Below the pieces are notes generated by a model, which made no database searches, was not told the DNA's origin, and saw nothing but the letters and a program-made list of their open reading frames with translations. Shown here piece after piece: positions 22,206-33,556 of a stretch of DNA of 64,000 nt; within the stretch, counting starts at the first letter, position 1; every line of letters starts with the position of its first letter. Where the stretch lies: contig CM030706.1 in the NCBI GenBank assembly GCA_017979445.1, forward strand, positions 32,133,330 to 32,197,329. The letters are read 5' to 3'. The DNA is from Akebia trifoliata (lineage: Eukaryota; Streptophyta; Magnoliopsida; Ranunculales; Lardizabalaceae). The translations under genes were made by a program, and so were the position numbers.

Positions 22206-24395
22206 AGGTACGGGATGTCAATGGGTCGGTTCCAATTTGGTTTCTAAGGTTTGTAGAATTGGAACTGTAGACACGGGATTTCGTCATTACGACGGCCACA
22301 TCTACTATGATTTGGAGTCGCCACCATTCATATTGTAAGTGGGTGTGAATGGTCACCCGATGTGCATTTTTGAAAAAGTGACATTTTGGCATTTTAGTGA
22401 CTCACGTGGATAAGGTACGGATCAAACCTTAAGATCCGGGGTAAGCGGCTCGGTTGGAGAAAAGGGAAGGTGTTAGGCACCCTTTTCTCCCCACTAAATA
22501 GTGGTAACCTCAACTCAACTCGGTCATTTGATTAAAAAAAATACGAAAAATGATGTGCCACGTGTTGTGCATTTGTACCCTAGATAGGGGTTCATTTTCG
22601 GCTTGATCATAGGGTCATTCCATTGATGGAAATGACCCTTATAGACCTTTAGCCTTGGGGTCCATTCATCCTAAAAAATAAAATGAAGGGGAGAGGGGTG
22701 ATAGAAGAGGGAGGAGGAGAGGATGTAGAAGAGAGAGGGGGGGTTGCCTTGAACCCACCTTATATCTTTTTTCTTCTTTTCTTCTTCTTCTTTGAGTCTT
22801 CTTGAGTCCTTAGTATTTTAAGCAAATACAACTCTTTTTTTTTTGGTTGAAGGAGTAAAGAAGAGATGATGAGTATGTGATTTTTTTTATGAGACTTGGG
22901 GAGGATTAGTGTGAGGGAATTGATGAGAATTTTCTTAGTGAGAGGGGTGATAGTTGTTAGTAGAGAGAGAGTTGGGGAGAAACTTTTTAGTGAAAGTTGG
23001 GGGGCCATTTTTGGGAAGAGGAGGAGGGTATTTATAGATGTTGAGGAGTTATTTTAGGGATATAATGGGGTGAAGTGAAGAAAAAGGGTAGAATGGTTAT
23101 GAGTTTGAGAGAGAAGTGAGTGTAATTTAGAGGAGATTGGAGGGTATTTAGGGAATGGGGGTTAAATGGGTGAGTTTTGACCCAAATGGTTTGGATCCTA
23201 CCCAACCCATTTGGGTGGAGTGTTTGGTGAGGTGAGTTTAAGATGGTGGTTGTGATTAAATGGTATTTGATTTAAGAAAATGGAGGATTTAAAGAGGTGG
23301 TTGATGATATTTTGGGAGGGTGAAGGAGATGATGCCATGTGTTAAAGTGGGTGGAAATGAAGGGTTGGGATAGGTTGATGGGAGAGGTTGAGTGTTTGAC
23401 TTGAGAGGATGGTGTAGGTTTAGGTTGTAGATCTAGGTTTTGTAGGGAATGATGAGGGTAGCTTAGGGGAGGTATAGGTTAGGGGTGTGGGTCGATGTGT
23501 TTGATTTGAGAGAAAAGGTGATGGGTTGATGTGTGGGTAGATGGGCTTTAAAGAAAATTAATGGGGTAGGTAGTTGGGTGAGGGCGGTGAGATGGGGTTA
23601 TGACCTGTGTCATCTTTTGATGATAAAAGAGTGATTGGTTGATGTGGGTTGTGGTTTATGGGTTAGGGTTGTGGGTTGGATAATAAATTGGATATGGTTA
23701 TGATTTGTGGGCTTTGTAGTGTTGGGCTTGGGTTTTAGAAATTGTTTTGGGTTTTAAGGTTTGGTTGAGGGTTATTTTGGAATGGGTTTTGAGGGTATAG
23801 GTTGGTTTTAGATTTTAGGTGATGTGGGATTGATTTTAGGCTAAGGGTAAGATGAAAAATCGATTTAGGAAAGTGTTGAGGGCTCATGGGCCTATAGTTT
23901 TTTGCAGATTCGGAGGCGGAGCGGTGGTAGTAGAGGGGGGTAGGCATCCCAAGTCTCACATTTTTAATTTTTTAATTTTTTTAGATTTTTGCAATCATTA
24001 GTTTGATAAAAAATGCCACGTGTTGGCGAATCGGGCTTTTTAGGCCCGTTGGTGAAATTTATCGAAAATTTGACGTTTTTTATTTTGGAAGCGGAGCGGT
24101 GAATATTGGGAAGACGTAAGGTAGGCCGAGTCCTTTTGGTAGGTCTCCTAAACCATTGAGAGGTCTTAGGGGCCTCGGGTTGGTAAAAATGTCACTTTTC
24201 AATGACTTGGGCCTTTAAGGCCCGTTGGCCCATTTATTTATAAAATCGATATTTTTGGGCCCTTTCGAGAAGTGGCCCGTTCAAATTGAGGTGTCTACAG
24301 GAACCATTATAAGTTTTTCAATTTCAATTCTCATTTTAACATTAGTGGAACCAAAATTAGGATCGCCAAAAATCTTGGGTACCCATTGGTTTTGT
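22206..24395. repeat. Possible hAT-type MITE split by the solo LTR
   Basis: GGGATGTCAATGGGTCGGTTCC precedes the LTR, and after it GGAACC and later GGGTACCCATTGG follow. The halves are consistent with a small (G)GTGTCAATGGGT-type element into which the LTR inserted. Boundaries are approximate and the pairing is weak. Confidence 0.3.
22266..24299. mobile_element. Solo LTR, 2.03 kb, TSD GGAAC
   Basis: It starts TGTAGACACGGGATTTCG and ends GAGGTGTCTACA (TG...CA, with imperfect inverted ends TGTAGACAC/GTGTCTACA). It is flanked exactly by GGAAC at 22261-22265 and 24300-24304. No gag-pol, PBS or PPT and no second LTR were found, so it is a solo LTR or a short LARD-like unit. The plus strand is strongly G-rich and C-poor at 22680-23960. 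TGTAGACAC ends are common in plant Gypsy elements, but the lineage is not proven here. Confidence 0.8.
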
Positions 24396-24683
24396 TTCTT
24401 AATAAACTTTTAAGACAACAAAAAAAAATCTTGAGTAATGGTAGTATTATATTATATTTTATTTTATTTATATGCAAGTGTAAACACAAAATCCAACGGC
24501 TGAGATTTAAACATATCCCCATATCACACATCTCAAAGATACTTATCTCGAGGATAAATCTCAACCATTAGATTTTAGATTTTGTGTTTAAAAGTTCAGA
24601 TCATGTGTTTTTCCATGAGTTATTTTTCATGAGTATTGAATCTTGGTCTTATATCTATATAATAAATAAATAAAAAGAGTATT

Positions 24684-24894
24684 GATCATCTGACTTAGGC
24701 ATGTGGCAACTCAATCAACTTACTTGACATGACAGGCTTGAGAATCATAAATGTGCTCTCCTCGGGATACAAAATCACGGTTTCCCATAAAAAAGTGCAG
24801 TTTTGTATCTTGAAGAGAGCAAATCTACGATTTTCGAGCCTGTTATGTCAAGTAAGTCAATTGAGTATGCCACATACCTAAGTTAGATTATCAC
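24684..24894. mobile_element. Foldback MITE
   Basis: The left arm TGACTTAGGCATGTGGCAAC and the reverse complement of the right arm, TAACTTAGGTATGTGGCATA, match. Pairing continues through CTTACTTGACAT(G/A)ACAGGCT and GCTCTC(C/T)TC to a centre near 24785. No coding sequence. Confidence 0.75.
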
Positions 24895-25480
24895 GACTCA
24901 AAAAAAAAAAAAAAACACAATTGTAGGACCCATTTTGCTATAGTTTTGTGAGTATACATGTCTGAGTTAGCTATAATTTTGTGGAGGTCCACTTTATTCA
25001 CTTTATTATATTTCATTTTCACCCCTTAAATTGGATTGTCTTTCTTCTCATCTATCCTTCCTTTTTTTCAAGAATATCCTTATAATTTTATTACCTTTTT
25101 ACCCCTTTAATCCATTATATTGTCTTTCCTCATGTCCCATTTTCTTAATGATACCTCTCCATTTTTATTATTTTTTCTTCTTTTACCTTCTTAACCTCAA
25201 TGTTTTTAATAATACCCCTTCAACTTTATTATTTTTTTCATTTTTACCCCCATAACTTTAAAGAAGATGCTCATGTTGTAGCACACCTAAATGCTAGAAT
25301 AAATATCATTTACAAAAAAAATTTTGCAAAAAATTCCTTCTAAGAACACAACACATCAGTTGTAAAGGCATCAATAACATAATTACCAATTGTTCTAACA
25401 AATACATGAGTTATCTTTTCTTCAAAAACTAAAATCCATCTTCTTTACTAGTAATATACTTATACGAAAGATAGATATTT
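24895..25480. other. No gene seen; AT-rich
   Basis: Low-complexity T-rich sequence with repeated CCTTTTTACCCC-like words at 25020-25260. The open frames here reflect base composition. Confidence 0.4.
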
Positions 25481-25646
25481 TAAATTAGAACACTTAATTT
25501 ATATGAAACACACGAAAATTTTTATATAATATCTATTAACTTTAAAATGTGCGGAATGCTACAATCAACATATCTAAACTTGATTTTGGTATAGATATTA
25601 CATAAAAAAATTTGTGTGTTTCATATAAATTAAGTGGTCTAATTTA
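25481..25646. mobile_element. Small foldback MITE
   Basis: TTAAATTAGAACACTTAATT on the left pairs with the reverse complement of the right end, TTAAATTAGACCACTTAATT. Pairing continues through TATATGAAACACAC. A related partial copy follows at 25660-25720 (AATACTTAATTTTTATAAAA then CACATG). Confidence 0.7.
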
Positions 25647-25729
25647 ATAGTTATTACACTTTTTTAGAATACTTAATTTTTATAAAACACATGAAAAAAA
25701 TTCGTGTGTTTCATGGGATTTTTTTTAAA

Positions 25730-26019
25730 TCTAACTTCATAACCACCTCTGAATCATAATAAATAATGCTGCTCAAGAAATTCATCTTTGAACAAAGAGG
25801 TAGTGAACCTATTGATCTCAAAAATATGTCTTCAATCCAAAGAAAATCTCATCAATTATCATTAAAAAATCACTTTATGTATTTTTCTACGAGTCTCAAA
25901 TTAACTTTACTAACAATATGCAGGTTTTCTGTGCCATTCAAAGCATTGTAAATGGGTTTGTTGTCTTCTTCACAAAATGCAATAGACGTTGTCTTCGGTA
26001 TGCGCTGTTGTTGTTGTTG

Positions 26020-26052
<33 letters not shown>

Positions 26053-27082
26053 TGTCCTTCAACCAACTACTCATGAAGATACTGGTCTTGGCTCAGAAGA
26101 TCATCCCAAGCTATGAGGCCACCTCTCCTTCAAACAACCAAATAGTATAGGAATTTCTATTTTCTAAATTAATAGAAAAATTTTATGTAGATTTCACATG
26201 CAAATATTTTTTTCAATGAAATTTTACATTTTTGTTCTTGATTTTGTAAGTTTAAACCATCTTAATGATAAACTAGTTAAGTCATCTCATGGTCTTTGAG
26301 AATACTCTTTTAATATTGTTGATGCTATTAGATTGGAGATCTCGTATAATTTTTCTTGGTTCATATTCAAATGGTGTTCATGGCAAGCTTGATTAACAAA
26401 ACCTGACATATTTTTCTATGATTGTACACAACGTCTATAATTATATTTTGGAGTTTTTTCAACAACTTTCTTGCCTAGCCCACAAACCACAACTCTTAGA
26501 TTCCAGCCATTGCAGATGAACATATGGACCTCAAAATCTAGTAAGCTTGATGTTAGTGCATTTAACTATTTTTATAAAAGTTAGAGTTACTACGAACATA
26601 CAACTTATTAACTATTTCTACTCCTCTTCATGATATTTTGATCAATTTAATCTAATCTTAAGATGACATGCCTAAAAAAGACTTAATACTTCTAGCAAAA
26701 CTACCTTGATATTTTGTTGATACTATAAAGGTTTGTTAAATATCCCATTGACTATGCCTTTCTCAATTGAATTTTCTCCACATGTCAAAATATCTAGGTT
26801 TTAGATGTATGATTACCAATGTCGTTTCCATTTAAACATTTAAAAAGTTCTCATAAAACTCTTGCATCACTGATTACTAAGTGATGCTAGAATATAAATA
26901 TGATTTTGAAGCAAACAAAATAAACTTGTAAGAAAACATAGATAAAAAAGAGTTCCATTTGAGATAGTAATAATGTTTAATTTTATATTAATATATTGTA
27001 TGAGTGATCAGAAATTGGTTAATTATAAATTTATATTAAATTGTTTGCAATTGTTTTTGTGAAAAATGGTTCAACCATCTGC
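25730..27082. other. No gene seen; includes a long poly-T tract
   Basis: A (TTG)n run passes into about 28 T at 26018-26046, which could mark the tail of a minus-strand retroelement. No retroelement coding sequence was recognised beside it. The remainder is AT-rich without convincing exons. Confidence 0.4.
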
Positions 27083-27087
27083 ATCAT

Positions 27088-30000
27088 TGTAGCGCCCCGC
27101 CAAACGCTAACACAAATCTCAATACTGCCTCGAGGCACTAGGTGGCGCCTCGAAATTTCGGCATGGTCTCCTCTGTTTATGTTAGCGTTTCACGGAACTC
27201 AAACCTGATAAACAATACCAAACAATCCTGTATAAAGCAACGAATCCACAATGACTAATGAACGAAAGACAATAGATTTTATGAACAACAAAATAAGCAA
27301 GATCAGAGTTGCGCAAAAAGGTATAAAGTTATACAGGATTACAAAGTCTATCCTCACTCTAACATAGACCTAGCACTCGGTCCCAAAATACTATGTACAC
27401 TTCCTAGGATGAACAGACTCCTAGTAGAAGTAGTCGTGTTGCTCACCGGGCAACGGACTCTGGTCGTCGATCTGACCGACCAGGCGTTCCTCGGCTAATA
27501 GCTCAGCACCCGCTGCGCCAACTGAAGGCTCTGCAACTAAAAAAATGGAAGGAAAGGGTGAGTAACAATGGTTACCCAGTAGGTCCACAAACAATTCCTA
27601 CTAATAACCTCACCTAACGTGATCGAATAATCATACTGCGTTATTTCAAAACATGCAAGTTTTATAATAGAAACTACGATTTAACTGGTACATATAGCCA
27701 GGGATGAGCAACTAAACAATTTAAGAGTAACACATAGCATCAATCATCCATACTCATTATACAAATTCCATTTTATGCAAATACAGTTGACAACATTTAA
27801 TATGATAAACATGCTTTTCAGTTTATAGTTCGAAGTATAACAGCAGATACATAATACAAGTGGTGGAGTAATGGAATTTGAGCGTTGGGATTCACGACTG
27901 GATCGCTCCCAGTCAGGACATGATGTTACAACATAAATCTGGTTTTTAGTTCCTGATTTTGTGGCCGGTCGCTGCACTTACCACACGGTTGACCATTTAT
28001 CCGGCTCAGGCTGGCCGTTTGACGTGACCGTAAGCAATGGGTCTCTTTTCGATGTGTCAGAACGTTCGACTACTACTAGATTGTTAGTGATCACTGACTA
28101 ATCATCTTCGTCTATGCCTATCAGGCGTGCATGTGATTCCCAAATGACACTCCACTCGTATACGACCACCTTTACAATACACGTTCACTGGTAAAGATAA
28201 GAAAGGAATGGACCCGGATTCCAGTTGTGACTCCACTCTCATACGCGTCCCATACCACGTATGAGTTTGGTGGTCCCTACCGTACATCCCAGGATAGTGT
28301 ACCCCTCCGGATGATGTGACACACTATCCCTTCAGGCATTCACAAACCCTTTAACAGCTCACAAAATAGCTACGTACATATATGATTTTTCATTTAAAAC
28401 AAAAGAGAAATTAACAGAACAGGGTTGAGAACGGATATCCAGTTCCTACCATGCAACCGTGGCCACCCGGCCTAAAATAAATAACAGTACTCAGCGCAAG
28501 CGCTAACATAATCGGAAATAAACATGCAACCCTTTCATTAATAACCTGGATATCCTTTTACCAACCTACACACAACATACAATGTAAAATGCAGACATCA
28601 CCCCGCGGGTGTGATTCTGACATTTTACCGTTCATTCCCTTTTCCCATTCTCTCAACATTCTCATTTTTCATCCTTTCAAATCAACCATTCATTTTCAAT
28701 CTTTCAAAGTCATTCTTTTGGTCTTTCCATTGAAAACCACCGAAGTTTATTCAAAAACAAGGTCCCGATGATGCACGGGGCAAAAGCTGTTAAAAATCAT
28801 GAAAGCTGGTGAAATTTGGCTAAGTGTCGGAAACTCAATTTTTCAAAGTTTTCGAAAATTGAAAACGGGTTTTTCAAAATGAAAATCTCGATCATGAGAT
28901 TCGACACCATATAGTTTTTGTAATCTAATTCAAAGAAACGCGAAAGTTATTTCATTTTGAAAACTTGCCGAAAACGTCAAAAATTACGTTTTGTTCTTTA
29001 AACCAAAATTCGGATTTTGATCCTTTGAAATTTGGATCTTAAAACCATTCCCATTGTTCCGAAATGGGGGGTAAAACCTTAATTTCATTAAAGAACTTAA
29101 AGTAAATGGAAAGTAAAAATTAAAGAGGAACCGACAGAATACACATCGGCAGGTGTCGGTGGGACCGACGGTCCTGCCGACAGAACAAAGTTTTCGGCGG
29201 TTTCTTGATTTCATCGGTGGCAGAAGCAACATTTTGTCGGTGGAACCGACAGAATGCCTTCGGTAGGTGCCGGTGGCACCGACCTTTCCCACCTACAGCC
29301 TGAACCTTACTCGAACCTTCGAGTTTTCGATCCATGTTTCGGATTTTTCTTCCGTTATTCGAATCATTCAACCCACCCACGATTTTGTTATCAAAATTCG
29401 ATAAAACATAAATAAAACACCTACTTCTACCATGAATTTGGAATCAAACACCAATTTCTACGATTTAAATGCAAACAATAAATTTTGTTTCAAAACCCTA
29501 AATGCACATTGAGAAATCTAAGGTTACCAATAGGAATTGAAAGTCCCCTACTTGTTTGTGGACGTCGAAAGCAATGAACTCGTATAAGGATCAAAGTTGG
29601 TGGTGAAGGAGTTGGTGTTGAGTTGAGTTTGATGTAAAGTGAGCTAGGGTTTGCAATCCCCTTTGACGACGGCACTCCTTTGCTTCTATAATGAATGGTG
29701 GGCCTAACTCTCACTCGATGGAACCCTCGATGAGGATGTGTTAGGATTCACTCGAACCACACGGCTGGGTTTTGATGGAGGATGGGGAAAACAAATGAGA
29801 ATGGATTAACAAGGAGGGTGAGGTTGTAGCTATCGTCGTAGCCGACAACTTTGTCTTCTTCGTCGAAGTTCAACGGTCATTCATTCTTAACGGATCTTGA
29901 GGAGAAGAGAGGAGAACCCTAGATTTTTTTGGGAAAATCTGAGCTTTGGATGCTTTGGAGAAGAAAGAAAGTGATTTAAAAGAAAATAAATTTTCTTTTA

Positions 30001-30420
30001 TAACAAGGGCGAGGGCATACTTGTAATTTCCTTATTATTCCTAGTTTCGACCGTAACTTGACTATCCGGACTCGAAAAATGACAAACGAGTACTCCATTT
30101 TGAATAATTTTTCGCTACGGATCTAATGGTAATATCGAATTTTCCTGATTCTCCCTCTAACGAAAATTTTACTGTATGGGTCCCACTCGACGTGAAATTC
30201 GAAGATTTGTTAACTTTTTCACCCGAACTTGATTTCAAACTTGCTTATAGGCTAAGGTATATATTTCGATCGTTTTGAAACTAATGGCGAAGTTGATCTT
30301 CAATAAAAACGAACATAGCATAATCCAGGTACTTGACTCTAAGTTTCTTTTCTAAAATATTCTTCAAATAAATACTATTTGATTTTCTCGAGATACGAGT
30401 TAAAAATACGGGGTGTTACA
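27088..30420. mobile_element. Solo LTR or LTR-only element, 3.33 kb, TSD ATCAT
   Basis: It starts TGTAGCGCCCCGCCAAACGC and ends ACGGGGTGTTACA, so the inner ends TGTA...TACA are mirrored. ATCAT flanks both sides exactly (27083-27087 and 30421-30425). It is GC-richer than its surroundings. No pol motifs were seen. Short frames inside it are not conserved genes. Two related segments rich in CGGTGG(G/C)ACCGAC lie at about 29129-29165 and 29240-29282. An LTR this long suggests a large Gypsy or LARD family, but that is an inference. Confidence 0.8.
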
Positions 30421-30425
30421 ATCAT

Positions 30426-31139
30426 GGTGATGAATTGGTCCTAAGCCTAACGGGCACATGACCATTAGGATTTGAAGAAAAATTACGATTAGGGATCTTC
30501 AGGAGTGGATTAGGGATCCACCACTCAATGTGTCTCCTTTGTATTCGTCTAATTAATTTTAAAGTTCTAATAATTTATGTTCAAATAAATTATATAATTA
30601 GCTAATTCCTTTGTTTTCCTTCATTTTTTCCTTCTTATATATCTGTTTTTAGTATGAATTCAGGTTAAAATCTTATTACCATGAATTGAGATCATTGCCC
30701 CAAGGGTGGTGTTAGCATATGGGCCAAATGAACTTTTTTATTTTCTAGTTAGTGTTTCTATTTTTTCTTTCTTCGAGTTATATTTGATTTGTTCATTTTT
30801 TGCTAAGAACTAAATTGTTTCTTATTTCATAAGGTGACTGTTCAAGTCCTTTGTAGCTACATTACTCTTCCCCTCTCTATATACACAGGTGAGGAATTTT
30901 TGGAGGAAATGGTTTATGATCTGTTAGTGCAAATGGTAACTGCAATAGGTGTAACTATTTTGGGACGTTCTGACCTCCAAATTGTCAAGTTAGTTATAGC
31001 CACTCAACTCAAAGATGATAATAACTGTTAAAAGAAAATTTTTGTCATTGATTTTGCTATTAGATGTTCAATCTCAATCTTATTTTATACTAATCTTCAC
31101 CATGAATATGATTTTGCTTCTTTTTTTTGCTAGTTTTAT
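30426..31139. other. No gene recognised
   Basis: AT-rich sequence upstream of the glutamate-receptor fragment. A short frame at 30834-31031 has no recognisable family motif. A signal-peptide exon of the receptor gene could not be identified. Confidence 0.4.
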
Positions 31140-31367
31140 ATTTTGGGACATTTTCCAATGGGGTAAGTAGAAATGTCTCATCAAGACCTGTTGTTCTAAA
31201 CGCTGAAGCTATTTTGACTTTTGATTCTACTATTGAGAATGTTGCAAAGGTTGCAATGTAGGCGGCATTTGAAGATGTGAATTCCAATTCCAATGTCCTT
31301 GGTAGAACGAAACTGATCCTTACAATGCAGGATTCCATTTATAATGGATTCCGTGACATTGTAGAAG
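31140..31367 (+). pseudogene. Glutamate receptor-like (GLR) N-terminal exon, broken
   Basis: From about 31172 the plus strand encodes NVSSRPVVLNAEAILTFDST, then IENVAKVAM-stop-AAFEDVNS, then NVLGRTKLILTMQDSIYNGF and RDIVEG. It ends at a GT (31368) that fits a splice donor. This is the start of the amino-terminal (periplasmic-binding-like) domain of plant GLR channels, whose consensus is VNIGAIFTFNSTIGxVAKxA then AxxDVNSDPxxLGGTKLxxxMQD. An in-frame TAG at 31259-31261 replaces a conserved Lys/Glu codon. No later GLR exons were found up to 33 kb. Most likely a fragment left by duplication or TE capture. Confidence 0.75.
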
Positions 31368-32745
31368 GTAATTCATTTCTAACTTTCTTATTCTATATAC
31401 TAGTACTCAATATGTTTCCTATTTTATTATGTACTTCCTTACCAAAGTTGCTGCTAGCCTTTTTGTTATTATCTTAGTCAAGTTGCATGATATCTACTAG
31501 CCTTTTGTTATTGTCTTGAAGTTAAGAGCAATTGTATTTGCTAGGTTGTATTACATGATTTACAAAACATAATGTATGTCTGATGTAGACTACTTGCTTA
31601 TCATGCGTCGACTTTTTGCTCTCAGAATAGCTGTATTCTATAATGAATCAAAATTATCAAGGAAAACTGTTGTTGTAGGATTTGATATTGATGCAAATGG
31701 AGAGGTTTAGTTTTTTCAACATCCAAACAATTTACACTAATGTTCGATTTTGTGTAAGTGTTTTTAATTAAAAGTGTTTCTACATTTTAGGTAAAGGCAG
31801 TGAAATTGAAGTATGGGAGAGTATTGGATGCATAATTACTTAAGAAAAATGCAACAGAACGAATGTAGGCAAGAAGACCTTCTTGATGGTGTAAACATTT
31901 ACAAGTAAGTCTGGGCAATTTGAGTTTCTCGATTTGCATTTATCTTACTTAGAAGAAATTAAAGTTCACACTAGAACAAATTTTAGTATACCAGTTTAAA
32001 AACACAAGGTGTACTTGGGCTTGATTGAGATATAAGACTGGTCTAAGCTAAAGTTTACATCTTTCAAGCTAGGTTAAGGCTCAACCAAGCCCGAATATAA
32101 AAAACTCGATGACCAATTGAAGATTTTTCATCTTTTTCCAAAAATAATCTTGAAAACAGAGCGATCAACACACTGTTGAGATCAGGATGGTTGGGATTTC
32201 CAAGAAAATTAAATTGTATCCCTAGAAAAATTTGTACTAAACCTAAGAAGTCAGTATTGATCTTGAGGAAATCTGTGCTTTTTACTTTTTTTTATAAATC
32301 ATTTGTTTGATGGAGGGCCTCAACCATGGGTTGAGGATAGAGAAGTCCAAATAAATACCCAATTCTATTTGAATCCAACCAAATTTTTTTATGTTTCTAA
32401 CCAAGCAATACTAATGTTATCCTGAAGTAATAACTCTGCGAATTTGCAAAATTTTCTTGGATACCAAGTATAATATACATTGCTTATAATTCTCCAAGCA
32501 CACATAAACATGGTGGACCCAATTCATGTCTTAAAAACACAAGGTGTACTTCATTTGTGTTCCTTACCCTACTGGTTGAGTTTACTCTTATTTCCCTTTT
32601 TGATGCTCCTACTTCATGTTTTGAGATCATCAGACATTGTCGAAGGTATACAGTGCGTCGTGAGAATATGTTGTGTTGCTGTTTTAGCAGTCTTAGTTTG
32701 TCAGACCACTATCTACATGTGAATAGAGACAATGGCTAAGTAATG
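31368..32745. other. No gene recognised
   Basis: Short frames exist (for example around 31600-31730 and 32480-32720) but show no family motif. A 19-bp word, AAAACACAAGGTGTACTT, occurs twice, near 31998 and 32534. Confidence 0.4.
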
Positions 32746-32747
32746 GG

Positions 32748-32801
32748 TGGGTGTGTGTGTGTGTGTGTGTGTGTATGAGAGAGAGAGAGAGATAGAGACA
32801 T
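32748..32801 (+). repeat. Compound microsatellite (GT)n-(GA)n
   Basis: About 13 GT repeats are followed after TAT by about 8 GA repeats. Simple sequence, no coding role evident. Confidence 0.95.
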
Positions 32802-33355
32802 GTTGGTACTCTAGATCAATCTACAGAAATTCATCATTGCAAGTCTCCACCATGGTGGTCAAACCCTTCAAATTTTTGACATGTTTACCATTGAAAGCAA
32901 GAACCTAAACAACATAAAGCCAAGGCTTCCAAGACAGGCAGTAATAGTGTTTAAAGCAACAAATCTAGTTAAAACACATTAATTGTGGCTTCTCACAGGC
33001 TATCCCTACCTAAGTGTTGACGATCTCCTCATACTCGATATTTATGTCTGCCACAAGCATCTATAAGAAATTTGCCCAAATAAACTTTGTAAGACAGACG
33101 AGAATCAAAGATTACTTAAAAGTACGAATCCATTGGGCTAAATAAAAAAGTTGACAAAAAAAGAGACATGAGAAACCACTACGAGTTGCTCATCTTCTGA
33201 TTGTGTCATCTCATACAACTGATTTTCCAATATTTTATTCAGCTATTCTTTTAACAATAGCAAAACCGTTCCGTTTCACTTTCATTTTTTTTTAAGTTTT
33301 ACAATCTGACATAGTTTAAAATTGTCTCGAAATAATTAGTATTTTGTTGTTACGC
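32802..33355. other. No gene seen
   Basis: AT-rich sequence without recognisable motifs. Confidence 0.4.
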
Positions 33356-33359
33356 ATAC

Positions 33360-33556
33360 ACTTAGGAACGACTGAAAGTTGTTTTAATCGCAATGTATTT
33401 GGAACTGTTTGAGGTCGTTCCAAACAGTAGAATTTGAAATGGCCTTGGACCATTTGAAGCGATTAGCGACGCCTCCAAGAAACGGTCGTCAAACTGTTTA
33501 CATATGATCAGAAACGGCCTAAAATCGTTCTTAAATGCTAATTTTGTTGCACATAA
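33360..33556. mobile_element. CACTA-type end/subterminal fragment
   Basis: Read on the minus strand from about 33556 it runs GCAACAAAATTAGCATTTAA then GAACGATTTTAGGCCGTTTC, resembling CACTACAACAAAA ends with subterminal repeats. Repeated (A)ACGAC/GTCGTT and CGTTC words fill about 200 bp. The CACTA terminus itself is degraded (ATTATGTGCAAC). No transposase nearby. Confidence 0.45.

Noticed and set aside
22760..23959. Two minus-strand ORFs (82 and 74 aa)
   Set aside because: They lie in the strand-skewed solo LTR; the open frames follow from base composition.
26018..26046. Poly-T tract as proof of a retroelement tail
   Set aside because: No adjacent LINE/SINE body or TSD was found, so only the tract is recorded.
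27744..29714. Several short minus-strand ORFs in the 3.3-kb LTR
   Set aside because: No retroelement or host motifs; internal to an LTR with clear TSD.
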